From Acidobacteriota bacterium (GTDB taxonomy: Bacteria > Acidobacteriota > Terriglobia > Terriglobales > Acidobacteriaceae): 64,000 nucleotides of DNA. Made by a program: the position numbers and the translations under genes. Positions 1 to 8,387 of this stretch are shown in pieces; the stretch's first letter is position 1, and the number at the start of each line of letters is the position of its first letter. The notes below the pieces were generated by a model. It saw nothing but the letters and a program-made list of their open reading frames with translations. It had not been told where the DNA came from and did no database searches. The stretch is from positions 1 through 64,000 of the forward strand of contig JABCZC010000023.1 in the NCBI GenBank assembly GCA_013289875.1. The letters are read 5' to 3'.

Positions 1-372
1 ATGCGCGAGCTAACGGCCAGAATTCGTAGTGCTGTCCGGAGATTTCGGACGCCTGCATTCACCTCCGAGGCGCTCATCGCAATTGGAGAAATTACTTTAG
101 ACCCGGCACGTCGTCGCGTTGTCCGTTCAGGCTGCGAAGTCCGACTCACACCACACGAATTCGACGCATTGCAGTTTCTGATGGAACATGCAGGTCGTCC
201 GATTACTTACTCCCGACTGGCAACTGCTCTTTGGGGCCCTGATTCGGGCGAGAATCGACAATATCTACGGGTTCTTATTGGACAACTCCGCAAAAAATGC
301 GAAGTGAAACCCGCCAGCCCGGAATACATCCTGACTGACAGCCACTTCGGATACCGCTTCCGTGAGGCTTAG
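1..372 (+). CDS. kdpE: KdpE-like response regulator, C-terminal part (5' end cut by the window)
   Basis: The protein is the DNA-binding half of an OmpR/PhoB-class two-component regulator. The first 15 or so residues look like the last helix of a receiver domain, so the ATG at base 1 is almost certainly internal and the gene begins outside the window. Residues 25-122 form a winged helix-turn-helix, with LTPHEFDALQFL in the first helices and YLRVLIGQLRKK in the recognition helix. That recognition helix is the pattern seen in KdpE, which activates the high-affinity K+ pump kdpFABC. Other OmpR-type regulators remain possible because no kdp genes are visible. The stop is followed by decayed DNA, so this may mark the edge of an intact chromosomal block. 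Confidence 0.75.
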   Translation: MRELTARIRSAVRRFRTPAFTSEALIAIGEITLDPARRRVVRSGCEVRLTPHEFDALQFLMEHAGRPITYSRLATALWGPDSGENRQYLRVLIGQLRKKCEVKPASPEYILTDSHFGYRFREA

Positions 373-540
373 CAAAACTGGTGCAGCGAGCCCCCAGCTA
401 CAGCCTTCTGCCAACACTCAAGTCGTGAATTAGATCCTAAAGGACACTTACAAAATCTGAATCGCAACCAATAGCGCGAAACCATTGGAACATGCCATCT
501 TATACCAAGGAATTCCATAGATCGCGGTAGTGTCAGCAGG

Positions 541-720
541 GGCGCCATTATGTTCTCTTCCGCGATGATGGCTCTGCAGTTCTTCGTTGTGCTGTTTATT
601 TATCCGGAGACGAAAGGGATCACGCTGGAGCAGATGCAGCGGCGGTTGGGAATCGATTCAGAGGCACAAACGTTATTGGCGAATGAAGGTCTTGCCATGA
701 GACGGAAAAGCAGCTTATAA
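541..720 (+). pseudogene. Relic: C-terminus of a sugar-porter MFS transporter
   Basis: One open stretch of about 59 codons encodes a final hydrophobic helix (MFSSAMMALQFFVVLFIYP) followed by PETKGITLEQMQRRLG. The PETKG motif directly after the last membrane helix is the hallmark of the C-terminus of sugar-porter family (MFS) transporters. The other eleven helices are missing upstream, so this is a truncated 3' end. An ATG at base 550 exists, but a protein made from it would not be a transporter. Confidence 0.6.
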
Positions 721-819
721 AGTGGGGTGGGGAAAATCGCTGAGCTGCGCATGTCTCATCTCCCTCCTCGCGTACGGCGAAAGCACGCAAAGCACGGCAG
801 GCCCAACGAGGAGACTTGT

Positions 820-1392
820 ATGTCATTCAAAGCTGCCCATGTTCTCATTGCCGGGACTGTTCTCGCTGCCGGCTGTTGCCTTTCTCCAGCCCAGGAAGTC
901 ATCCACGCGCTGACGGGCGTTGCGAGCAAGGTTGATAGCTCAGCTCACACGATTACATTGACGAATAGTGACGGCACTCAGACGGTCGTTAAAGACGACG
1001 CGAAGAACCACCCACGCTATGACTTCGACAAGACGCTGCAGTCGGATGCGACGGACAGCGCGGCTTTCGACAAACAGGGCGACCGCGTGATTCTTTACTA
1101 CTTTGGGGATGGCTGGCAACGCCGCGCAGTAGCGGTTAAAGACCTGGGGCAGACCCCGCTGAAGCTCACTTCGGGAGAAGTGACGCACTGGGACCGTCAT
1201 CATCACGTAATTACCATCAAGGTCGCTGACGGTACGAAACAGACATTTCAGCTTGACAACAAGACCGCGGTAGACACCCCGATGGGTGTGGTGAATGGGG
1301 AAAAGTTCGATCCTCAGAACGGTGACCAGATCTCGGTTAAATATCTGAACAAAGACGGCAATAATGATGCCATCTTCCTGAGCGAGAGCTAA
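820..1392 (+). CDS. Hypothetical secreted protein
   Basis: The 190-residue product has a signal peptide (hydrophobic AAHVLIAGTVLAAG, probable cleavage after SPAQ) and a mature part rich in beta-strand and charged segments. Two halves look alike: an HTITLTNSDGTQTVVKDD strand pair near residues 46-63 and HVITIKVADGTKQTFQLD near residues 130-148, suggesting a duplicated small beta domain. The ATG at 820 is preferred over an in-frame start 93 bases upstream because it follows GAGGAG at a good distance and opens the signal peptide. I do not recognise a characterised family. It stands alone among relics. Confidence 0.7.
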   Translation: MSFKAAHVLIAGTVLAAGCCLSPAQEVIHALTGVASKVDSSAHTITLTNSDGTQTVVKDDAKNHPRYDFDKTLQSDATDSAAFDKQGDRVILYYFGDGWQRRAVAVKDLGQTPLKLTSGEVTHWDRHHHVITIKVADGTKQTFQLDNKTAVDTPMGVVNGEKFDPQNGDQISVKYLNKDGNNDAIFLSES

Positions 1393-1405
1393 CGAGCGCT
1401 GGGGA

Positions 1406-1446
1406 GCACCCCAGGTCCCGAGATCCAGACCCCGGGGCACCCCAGG
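1406..1446 (+). repeat. GC-rich direct repeat GCACCCCAGG x2
   Basis: The decamer GCACCCCAGG occurs at 1406-1415 and 1437-1446 just after the secreted-protein gene. The GGGGCACCC core recurs in hairpin-forming intergenic stretches near 25.65, 28.63 and 57.18 kb, so this may be a copy of a dispersed intergenic element. Confidence 0.4.
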
Positions 1447-1448
1447 CA

Positions 1449-1676
1449 CTACTTGACTGTCCATCCGAGAGTAAAGCGCAGGCCGGTACGGATGCTCGCA
1501 GGGAACGAGGGATAGCCAATGGGGCCGATGTGCTGCTGGCTGAGGTAATTGTCGAGTTGTGGGTAATAGCTCAGCCAGGAGGTGATGGGGATTGCAGCGG
1601 CAAGGTCGAGCTTGGCGTAGGAGCGTGGTCCAGATTGCGGTTGGGCAGAAGCGGGGTATTCCCAGTTGCCTATTAT
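1449..1676 (-). pseudogene. Relic: C-terminal end of a TonB-dependent outer-membrane receptor
   Basis: On the minus strand about 75 codons run to a TAG stop. The translation contains YAKLDLAA, LSYYPQLDNYLSQQHIG, PIGYPSFP and ends IRTGLRFTLGWTVK. This is the pattern of the last beta-strands of TonB-dependent receptors: an amphipathic strand, a D/E-N-L-L-x-x-x-Y-like turn, a GYP turn and a final strand. The rest of the barrel and the plug are absent. Upstream the reading frame meets a different gene fragment, so this is a truncated 3' end created by deletion or insertion. The exact upstream junction is uncertain (about 1650-1700). Confidence 0.5.
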
Positions 1677-1734
1677 CGAAGAGGATCGGGAGAAACCCAA
1701 CGTCGATCTCGCCTTGGTGAGTGAGGCTTGGTGG

Positions 1735-2052
1735 CCGGTTGTCGTTTCTGATTCGAAGCCGACTGAGCCGCCGACACATGGCGCAAGACGGTGGGTCGCA
1801 AAGCCTGCCCAAGCCCATAAACATCGACTCTTGCATGCAATCCCGAAAGACGTGCCAGAACAACGGAGTTGTATTGAAAACACCGAGCGCAGCCTCGCTT
1901 TCATTGCTCAGCCGGAAGAGCTCCTCAAGGAAATTGAAGACGTCGAGAACATGGGTCAGCTGATTGTCTATGTGTTCCAACTCTCGTACCCATTCACTCT
2001 CGGTCAACTCACTAGTTAGTTTCAGTCTCCCCAATTTCCTCCTATTTCCCAT
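1735..2052 (-). pseudogene. Possible relic: N-terminus of a HEPN/AbiU2-like protein
   Basis: About 105 codons encode a helical, charged segment, with SEWVRELEHIDNQLTHVLDV followed by LFWHVFRDCMQESMFMGLGR and then LCD. A helix ending in a G-L-x-R-L-C/F-D motif recalls the AbiU2/HEPN-like helical proteins linked to phage abortive infection. After that point the frame runs into unrelated sequence and the TonB relic in another frame. I read it as the 5' end of a helical gene joined by deletion to the receptor 3' end. The family assignment is tentative; the broken state is better supported. Confidence 0.3.
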
Positions 2053-2079
2053 TTCTAGAACCGTCCTGTTTTATCAGAC

Positions 2080-2256
2080 GGCGATGGTGAGAGCGCGGCT
2101 GCCATCTACACCCTGCTGGGAACGGCACGCCTCAACGGCATCGATCCGGAACGCTGGCTGCTCGAGGTGCTGAGCCGCATCGCCGATCATCCTCTCGGCC
2201 GGATCGAGGAACTGCTGCCCTGGAACCTTAAAATGGAGTTAGATCCGGAACGTTAG
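2080..2256 (+). pseudogene. Relic: C-terminus of an IS66-family transposase (TnpC)
   Basis: Fifty-eight codons followed by TAG encode GESAAAIYTLLGTARLNGID, then LEVLSRIADHPLGRIEELLP and W. This is the very conserved C-terminal signature of IS66 transposases (E-R-A-A-x-I-Y-S-L-I-x-T-A-K-L-N-G, then I-A-D-H-P and E-L-L-P-W). The catalytic DDE core and the companion genes tnpA and tnpB are absent. Only the 3' tail of the insertion sequence survives, so it cannot move. Confidence 0.8.
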
Positions 2257-2274
2257 ATCAAGAGCCTCTTGATC
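2256..2274. repeat. Perfect 9-bp inverted repeat at the IS66 relic stop
   Basis: GATCAAGAG at 2256-2264 and CTCTTGATC at 2266-2274 form a perfect palindrome around a single C, beginning at the last base of the transposase stop codon. A hairpin here could act as a weak terminator or be part of the insertion-sequence end. There is no T-run. Confidence 0.5.
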
Positions 2275-2294
2275 AGCCTCTATAGAGCGAAACT

Positions 2295-3041
2295 ATGCGA
2301 CCAAAGAGCCGATTTTTAAAGCGAGCGTCGTTTTATCTCGTTTGCGGCGCCATCTGCACTGCTAGGGCACAGGACCTGCACATGAGCATTACTGACCATA
2401 CCTACGCTGATGACAAGATCAGCGTAACTGCACCGGCGACCTGGAGCATCGCCATCGATGACGTTAATGGAATTCCTCGCGGAGTGACTCTGCACAAGGG
2501 GAAGTACGTCCTTCGTCTCTGCACTTCATGCACCCAGGCCAGCGGGATAACGGGAGGACGATTCGGCGAGATCGCAGGTCTGGTTCAGCCATGGTACAGG
2601 GTTGATCCCTTGGCCAACCCTGCTCCCTGCGGCCAGCAGAGATCGACCAGGATTTCAGAACAGCTCAATCGAATAGACTTTTGGTTTCGACGTGATCCTG
2701 CTCATCTCTATGACGAGAACGCTGACGACTGTCGCCAACCAAAAACGATGGCGACGGTATGGTACGGCTCCTATTTTGCGGAAAATTGCTCCTATGCTGC
2801 CACGGGAGAAGATTGCGGAGGATACTTCCTTCACCTCAATTGGCTGACCAGGCAGCATGCGAGACCGCTCCCTACCGATGAAATGGCCTTCGCGCTGACC
2901 TACGACGAGACCGATCTGGATCAGTTGCCGCACAAAGGCGATCCCGAGCTGAACCGCGTGCTCATCGAGGCTACAAATATTGTGCGCTCGGTGCACTTCA
3001 AGGACTTGAGAGTGAAGCCCGCCGGAACAGCATCCCCATAA
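2295..3041 (+). CDS. Hypothetical secreted cysteine-containing protein
   Basis: The 248-residue protein starts with a basic N-region (MRPKSRFLKR) and a hydrophobic stretch ending CTARAQ, a plausible signal peptide. The mature part has at least seven cysteines (CTSC near 75, then C112, C146, C164, C173), which suggests disulfides in the periplasm or outside. The early segment ITDHTYADDKISVTAPATW resembles the start of small periplasmic immunoglobulin-like or PsbP-like folds. I cannot assign a function. It sits alone, with an IS66 relic upstream and a broken membrane protein gene downstream. Confidence 0.65.
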   Translation: MRPKSRFLKRASFYLVCGAICTARAQDLHMSITDHTYADDKISVTAPATWSIAIDDVNGIPRGVTLHKGKYVLRLCTSCTQASGITGGRFGEIAGLVQPWYRVDPLANPAPCGQQRSTRISEQLNRIDFWFRRDPAHLYDENADDCRQPKTMATVWYGSYFAENCSYAATGEDCGGYFLHLNWLTRQHARPLPTDEMAFALTYDETDLDQLPHKGDPELNRVLIEATNIVRSVHFKDLRVKPAGTASP

Positions 3042-3073
3042 GAATGGCCTCCCACGGTCACCGCATCGTTTGA

Positions 3074-3098
3074 GTGTCCACCAAAAACAAGTGGACAC
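3074..3098. repeat. Inverted repeat GTGTCCAC/GTGGACAC
   Basis: GTGTCCAC at 3074-3081 and its exact complement GTGGACAC at 3091-3098 flank a 9-base A-rich loop, between the secreted-protein gene and the broken membrane-protein gene. It could be an operator or a remnant of a transposon end. Confidence 0.5.
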
Positions 3099-3687
3099 CT
3101 GTCCCTGCTGCTGATCAAGGCGGGTGAACCGACGGCCTTTGGAATCACCGTGGAACTGCTCATGCTGTCCAGTGCAGCCGCCATCGTCGGCGGACTGTAC
3201 ATTGGCGCGGAATCAACGGGGTGCGGGCGCCGATCCTTCGTCGAAGGTCGGCGTCTGGAACGGGGCGCTGGTGCTCGAACTGCTCGCCGTGGTGCCATTT
3301 TTAGCCGCGATACCGGCGCTCTTCCATGAACTGGCGGACAGCAAGCTGTTGCACGACATGGCGCCCGGCGCTATCCCTGTCGCGCTGGGTGCTTCCGAGC
3401 TGCTGCCGATGGTAGCCATCCTGCCGTTCATGCTGTATCAGCTTGCCGGCTTTGGCACCGTGCACATCGTCTTGCCGAAGTGGGTGAACCGGATCATCAA
3501 CATCGGCATTCTCTTCTTAATCACTGCCAGCTACATCGCCAACCGCGAGGGCGAGTACGCCTGGGAAAGGAGATTCGCCGGGCTACTGGTTGTCATCATG
3601 GTGATTCTCGTGTTCTATGGGGTTCTCAAGCTGAGACAGATGCAGGCGACCTACGACGCATTCTGCCCGCGCAAGCCTCCCAAGTAA
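3099..3687 (+). pseudogene. Frameshifted multi-pass membrane protein
   Basis: The downstream reading frame encodes four clear membrane helices: LVLELLAVVPFLAAIPALF, AIPVALGASELLPMVAILPF, INIGILFLITASYIAN and GLLVVIMVILVFYGVL. Just upstream, in another frame, lies one more hydrophobic helix (ELLMLSSAAAIVGGLYIGAE) that naturally precedes the first. The two frames join near 3210, consistent with a one-base insertion. The hydrophobic 5' frame has no start codon before the previous gene, so the gene also seems truncated. An in-frame start exists at 3124, but its first 40 residues are arginine- and cysteine-rich noise. I do not recognise the family. Confidence 0.5.
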
Positions 3688-3785
3688 CGACTCGATAGTC
3701 CTCGCTCTTCGTATCTGAATTTTGCTTATTAAGCCGACTATGGTCTCCCCTAAGAGTTGTGTTTTCTTCCAACCAATTTCTATTT

Positions 3786-4748
3786 CTACCTCAACGCAGT
3801 CCAGCTATTGTCAGGATTAAACTCTGTCATTGCCTTAGCCACACTGGTAGTGTCATTGCCGAGGTTTTTCGCGTAGACCACGCCGTCCTGATTGATGATG
3901 AACGTCTTGATGCCCGATTCGCTGTACGTTGCCGGGTACGCAACATAGGCGAATCCACCGGTCATCTTTCCATCGACGACATAAGACTTTGCACCACCCT
4001 TGGCTGCGGAACCCTGACTATCCAACCGCCGGAAGTAATAACCATAAAAGGGCTGGTGAGCGTCAGGCTTGACGGTAAATCCCTCTTCTGTCGCGAACGC
4101 CACCAGCGGCCCGAGTGGGCTGCGAGGAGCGCCTTGAGAAGACTCCCAGTACAATCCATTCTGCTGGCCGGTATCGCTGATGAATTTTTGCGCGTACTGT
4201 TTGACGCCGCCGTGCTTTTGCGAAAAGTACTGATCCTGGGAGTTCGCCAGAGCGGCGCAGACATCGATAGCGGCGAGCTCGTCGCGGCCGATGCGACGGG
4301 CCAGGATTTCTTCTTTGCCGGCTGCTGCATCGAAATACCACTGGCCGGCAGCGTTCTTCATCAAAGGAATGGGAAATGCCTGGTTTTCGGCGCCCACCAG
4401 CAGCAATTCGCTGCCATCGCCCAGCTTCCGCCACCGGCTCATCACCTCGTAGGCTTTGGCGAATCCATCAAAGGCCGCCTTATCTTCAGCAGCATCGCCA
4501 GTGGAGATGATCGCTGCCGATCCTGGACTGAAGATCGCCAGAATTGCATCGTGATTTTGCGATTTCGCGGCATCCGCGAGCGCCTTGCCGGCCTCGTCGG
4601 GCGAAGCGAAGGTTTTGGGTGCGGCCTGGGCGGACTCAGGATTTTCCTTCTTGTTGCAGGCTGTGAGAGAAAGAAGCAACACGAAACCCAGAGTCAGGTG
4701 TAGGAAGGATGAAACTAAACCGACGCGATTGCGAACTAGATCGAACAT
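3786..4748 (-). CDS. DUF2950 family lipoprotein
   Basis: The product is a 320-residue predicted lipoprotein with a lipobox (LLLSLTAC, Cys31) after a basic N-region and hydrophobic helix. The mature sequence matches DUF2950: an N-terminal FASPDEAGKALADAAKS segment, a central region around QYFSQKHGGVKQYAQKF and a glycine/tyrosine-rich end (GYYFRRLDSQG, YVAYPATYSESGIKTF). The start at 4748 is preferred over an ATG 27 bases upstream because GGAGG sits six bases before it. DUF2950 genes are commonly found next to DUF3300 genes, and here the DUF3300 gene is directly upstream on the same strand, 48 bases away. The molecular function is not known; the pairing suggests a shared role at the cell envelope. 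Confidence 0.9.
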   Translation of the reverse strand: MFDLVRNRVGLVSSFLHLTLGFVLLLSLTACNKKENPESAQAAPKTFASPDEAGKALADAAKSQNHDAILAIFSPGSAAIISTGDAAEDKAAFDGFAKAYEVMSRWRKLGDGSELLLVGAENQAFPIPLMKNAAGQWYFDAAAGKEEILARRIGRDELAAIDVCAALANSQDQYFSQKHGGVKQYAQKFISDTGQQNGLYWESSQGAPRSPLGPLVAFATEEGFTVKPDAHQPFYGYYFRRLDSQGSAAKGGAKSYVVDGKMTGGFAYVAYPATYSESGIKTFIINQDGVVYAKNLGNDTTSVAKAMTEFNPDNSWTALR

Positions 4749-4796
4749 TTTGATCCTCCAATGGGTGTTGTTCATTGGCTTCCCCGGCCTGGAAAC

Positions 4797-6212
4797 CTAA
4801 CGCCGGAATCCGCCGCCACCACCACGGAATCCACCGCCGCCCCATCCGCCGCCGCCACCACGGCTGCCCCAGCCCTGCGAGCTGGATGCCCGTGAGCCCC
4901 AGCCACCGCCGCCGGAGTCGCCAGAATGGCCGCCCCAGCCACTGAATGCCGACGAGCCGCCGCTATGCGAGTCCCAGCCTCCGCTACTGCCTCCCCAACC
5001 GTGAGCAGCATCAGAACCGGAGTCCGCCTTCTGCCAGCCGCTCCCTGTGTTTTTGTAGGCGTTGCCGTTCGCGGTCGCATACTTGTTCCCATTGGAGGTC
5101 GAGGCGCCGGCAACCGTTCCGTTGGCGTCCGAGTAATGCGCCGAGTTCACCGACGTGCCGTCCTTCGAGGCGTATGAGCTTCCATATTGCGCGCCATAGG
5201 TAGAAGTCTGATGGGTTTGGGCGTAGGCGCCGGTACTTGGGTTATAAGCTTGTCCTACCCTTTGGGTGCCATAGGCTGTCGAGGTTGACGCCCCGCGCGC
5301 ATAAGTCCCGGTGGAAGGGTTATAGCCAGAGGAGGCATGCGCGCTCCCGTATGGTCCATAGGCGGAAGCACTTGAACCGTAGTAGCCCCCATGCCAGGCG
5401 TCGTTCCCGTAGTAGGCTCCGCCGTGGTAGTACGCGCCGCCGCCGTACCAATTGCAACTCCAGCTGCTGTATCCCCAGCCACAGCAGCCGCCGCTCATCA
5501 TGGCTCCAATAGCTAGTCCCGCCCCGAAGGTAAGGACGCTTGCCGCCACAACATCTGCAGTGGTGTAGTTGGGAACGACATAGGGATATCCGTAAATGAC
5601 CGCAGGGTTGTACTGCGGGACATACACAACCTGTGGGTTGGTCGGCTGAATGACGATGGTCTGCGGCGACTGTTGCACGACGGTGATTTGCGCGCCGGAC
5701 TTCAGATTGCCCGCGGCCTTCGCCTTCGCGCGCAAGGTTTGAATCGCCGTCATCACGTCGGCCTGCTGATTGTGGTAGTCCTCACCCAACTGCGAGGTCC
5801 AGGAGAGGTTCTGGGCCATGTTGTTGAGGACGGACGGAAACTCGGTGAGCGCTTTGACACTTGGATCCCAGGTTTGCTTATCAACCGCCGTCGTGAGCGC
5901 GCTTCCCGTAAGGGTCTTGTTCTGCTGTATCCAATAGCTGGCGATGGCCACCTGGTCGGGAAAGGTCGCGGCACTGAGAATCTGCGCCACCAACGCATCC
6001 GGATAGAGAGCAATCGGCGCAACTAGGCTCTGCAGCTCATCGGCGGTCGCCGGCACGCCTTGGCCGGGATAGCTGGCGGTTGTTCCGCCTGCCGGCGGCG
6101 TTGCCGTACTCTGATAAGCCATGCTGGCCGTGGCCCCGGGGCCGATGGTGAAGACCAGAAGGATGCTTAGACCAAGGGAGATACTCTGCTTTACCCGTGC
6201 GGCGCCGTCCAT
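4797..6212 (-). CDS. DUF3300 domain protein with Gly/Ser/Tyr-rich tail
   Basis: The 471-residue protein has a signal peptide (LGLSILLVFTIGPGATA) and then the DUF3300 domain at about residues 50-230. The domain shows its typical LVAPIALYPDALVAQILSAA opening, the WDPSVKALTEFPSVL segment and the NPQVVYVPQYNPAVIYG strand. A short hydrophobic stretch (VVAASVLTFGAGLAIGAMM) follows, and then about 220 residues of low-complexity Gly-Tyr-Ser repeats with several Y-N-P-S-T-G copies, ending in GGGGGWGGGGFRGGG. The ATG at 6212 is chosen because AAGGAG lies just before it. The tail looks like an extracellular or wall-contacting disordered region. It is probably co-transcribed with the DUF2950 lipoprotein. 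Confidence 0.88.
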   Translation of the reverse strand: MDGAARVKQSISLGLSILLVFTIGPGATASMAYQSTATPPAGGTTASYPGQGVPATADELQSLVAPIALYPDALVAQILSAATFPDQVAIASYWIQQNKTLTGSALTTAVDKQTWDPSVKALTEFPSVLNNMAQNLSWTSQLGEDYHNQQADVMTAIQTLRAKAKAAGNLKSGAQITVVQQSPQTIVIQPTNPQVVYVPQYNPAVIYGYPYVVPNYTTADVVAASVLTFGAGLAIGAMMSGGCCGWGYSSWSCNWYGGGAYYHGGAYYGNDAWHGGYYGSSASAYGPYGSAHASSGYNPSTGTYARGASTSTAYGTQRVGQAYNPSTGAYAQTHQTSTYGAQYGSSYASKDGTSVNSAHYSDANGTVAGASTSNGNKYATANGNAYKNTGSGWQKADSGSDAAHGWGGSSGGWDSHSGGSSAFSGWGGHSGDSGGGGWGSRASSSQGWGSRGGGGGWGGGGFRGGGGGFRR

Positions 6213-6230
6213 ATGCTTTTCTCCTTGCAA

Positions 6231-7086
6231 TCTTTACTTCGCTGGCCAATTGGACTTGGCGAAGTTTCGGATTTTTTCTCGCGGGTCATGATAACTCTGC
6301 AAATGACCAGCAGTGAAGCCAATTCGCGCTTCGCATCGTCGTGATGGATCCGCATCACCAGTTTGCTGTAAGTGCGCACAAACTCCTTGTCCACCACCTC
6401 TAACAATTTTCCGAGATGTCAACATACGCCGTTGCATGGAAGGCTGGACACTAGCAGAATTCCCAGTTCGCCCGAGAATAACGACTAGGGCTTTGCCATC
6501 TCGTGCGAGGCGATGGCCTCGTTGGTTGAGTGTGTTAACCAATCTTTCCAGGACAGCGACCAACATCGACAAATAGAATGCACAGGTCTTGGCGGCCATC
6601 TCTACGCTACACGGAACACACAGACACATCAGCTTACAGTAACGGGCTGCCGAGGGCATGGACACTAGCAAAACTACCTGACCCAAAATTAAAAATGCGA
6701 AGTGTGCGCGGCCCTCATCCCGCAGACTTTTCGGGCGCCACCTAACGAAAGCAAGCTACCCGTGCCGAGTGAATGAAAAACGGCGTTTCAGTATGTTCGC
6801 GGATCACCGTTCATTGCGTCGGCAAGTTACCGAAATCCCGACTTCGCAGGCACAACGGGATGGTTTCCGGATAGCCCGTCAACCGACCGGAATCCAACCC
6901 GGCCAATCCAGGTCGTGAGCGCTATGGCCTGGTTACATCAACAATCCCCGGCTTATAATGCGGCATGCCCGTCGAGTTGCGCGGGTTGTAATTTTCGCCG
7001 CAGCGCGCCCGTTGGCTGAAAAGCCGCACGTTATCGCGCGCCGGTTCTGACAATGATGCAGCGATCGTGTTCGGGAGGACAGAACC
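6231..7086. other. Gap without a convincing gene
   Basis: About 850 bases lie between the DUF3300 promoter side and the propeller gene. Open frames here are short and arginine- or cysteine-rich, with no recognisable domain. GGACACTAGCA occurs twice (near 6451 and 6661). On the minus strand, a short tail read towards 6922 (GENYNPRNSTGMPHYKPG, then a stop) looks more protein-like than its surroundings and may be the 3' end of a lost gene. I cannot name it. Confidence 0.4.
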
Positions 7087-8064
7087 GTGTGGTGGATCAG
7101 CTATCGGGGTGAATCGGGGCACGGCGTCGACAACATCGGCGTCTTCGAGGACGACGGCTCCCCGCGCAAGGTACATCCGCTGCTTCTCGATCCCTCGCCG
7201 GCCGCGCATCCATTGCACATTGCGCGGGGCTTCGCATTGGTGGGCGACGACCTCTACATCGCGAATGCGTGGCGCAAGGATAGCCACATCGCGCTCTACC
7301 ACCGGCACGGCGACACCTTCCGCTTCAAGGAAGTGCTCGCGAAGACCGACCACGTTGCGGCAATGGTGCACCCCTTCGACGTGGAACTGGGGGACGATGG
7401 TCGCATCTACGTCTCCTGCCAGGACACCAACACCGTGGTGTCGCTTGTGCCGGAGACCCGCAAACCCGCACCGGTGGCCGTGCACCTCCGCAAGCACTAT
7501 CCCAAGGGGAATTTTCTCCCCGGCACGCTCGTCGCTTCCAGCCAGGGGAAACTTCCCGAGTACGGTGACCACACGCCGCTCGATGTGCCAGCACCGCTCG
7601 GCCTCAAGGTGGTGCTCGACAAGCGCGGCAAGCCACGGCACTCGGTGCGCGGCATCGTCGTGCACCGCAAGCATCTGTACGTGGCGGACGAAGCCGCCGA
7701 CGCCGTGAAAGTCTTCAATGTGCAATCCGGGGAGTTGATGGCCCGCATCACGGGGCGGGCGCTCAACGCGCCCGTGCACCTGATCCTGCACGGCGAGACG
7801 CTCTACATCGGTGCCTCAGGCAGCGGCAGCATCCTCGCGCTGGATCTGACGTCCACGCCGCCGAAGGGCGATCTCGAGGCGCGCGCGGTGATCGATGGAA
7901 AGCTCGACGCCCCCTCCGGCTTCGCCGTCGGCCCCGACGGCGATCTTTACGTGGCCGAGCGGAAGAAGCAGCGGGTGCGGCGCTTTTCCTCCAAGGGAAA
8001 GAAGAAGGGGACGTTCATTGATGACCTTCCGGACATGCCGGAGTTCCTTGTCTATGTTCCCTGA
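7087..8064 (+). CDS. NHL/SMP30-like beta-propeller protein, GC-rich
   Basis: The 325-residue protein shows repeated propeller-blade patterns: GDDLYIANAW, DDGRIYVSCQDTNTVVS, RKHLYVADEAADAVKVF, GETLYIGASGSGSILALD and GPDGDLYVAERKKQRVRRF. These resemble NHL or SMP30/gluconolactonase-like repeats, giving perhaps five or six blades. There is no signal peptide, so it may be cytoplasmic or lack its original N-terminus. The GTG start follows GGGAGGA at good spacing. Its base composition is visibly more GC-rich than the neighbours (GCGCGC, CTCGAC, CACGGC codons), which suggests acquisition from a high-GC donor. It may bind a ligand or a partner protein; the sequence shows no clear catalytic site. Confidence 0.7.
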   Translation: MWWISYRGESGHGVDNIGVFEDDGSPRKVHPLLLDPSPAAHPLHIARGFALVGDDLYIANAWRKDSHIALYHRHGDTFRFKEVLAKTDHVAAMVHPFDVELGDDGRIYVSCQDTNTVVSLVPETRKPAPVAVHLRKHYPKGNFLPGTLVASSQGKLPEYGDHTPLDVPAPLGLKVVLDKRGKPRHSVRGIVVHRKHLYVADEAADAVKVFNVQSGELMARITGRALNAPVHLILHGETLYIGASGSGSILALDLTSTPPKGDLEARAVIDGKLDAPSGFAVGPDGDLYVAERKKQRVRRFSSKGKKKGTFIDDLPDMPEFLVYVP

Positions 8065-8387
8065 GAAATCCCAAAGCGGTTACATTCTCTCCTCCTCGTA
8101 GGACGATGCCGACGACGGTACCGGTCTTTTGGCCGCTTCCACCCGGCCGGTTGGTCCCCCCCGCCGCCGGGATTATTCGGCCTGTTTCCGGGATTGCCCG
8201 GATTGTTGGGTCGATTGCCGGGATTGTTGTAACCCCCTCCGGGACGGTTTCCGTTGTAAGGAATAGCCCGCGGAGGACGATTGCCCGGGTTGTACTTCGG
8301 CTGATAATTGCCGCGGTAATAATTAATCCTGGAGTTGCTCCTTGGTACTTCCGCGATGAGGTCCTCTGTAGGTTTTTTCATCCGCAT
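8052..8387 (-). CDS. Small Asn/Pro/Gly-repeat protein (doubtful)
   Basis: A 111-residue minus-strand frame opens with MRMKKPTEDLIAEVPRSN and continues with repeats of the type N-R-P-N-N-P-G-N-P-G, ending in an Arg-rich tail that overlaps the 3' end of the propeller gene by 13 bases. The repeat is regular at protein level, which favours real or formerly real coding. The overlap and basic tail suggest a truncated or read-through end. No signal peptide is visible. It may be the surviving N-terminal part of a low-complexity surface protein. Confidence 0.3.
   Translation of the reverse strand: MRMKKPTEDLIAEVPRSNSRINYYRGNYQPKYNPGNRPPRAIPYNGNRPGGGYNNPGNRPNNPGNPGNRPNNPGGGGDQPAGWKRPKDRYRRRHRPTRRRECNRFGISQGT

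Noticed and set aside
940-2052. 370-residue minus-strand open frame
   Set aside because: It runs antisense through the secreted-protein gene, and only its first 105 codons look protein-like; the rest is out of frame with the TonB relic.
6234-6686. 150-residue minus-strand open frame upstream of the DUF3300 gene
   Set aside because: It has no recognisable domain, ribosome-binding site or stable composition and overlaps the DUF3300 promoter area.
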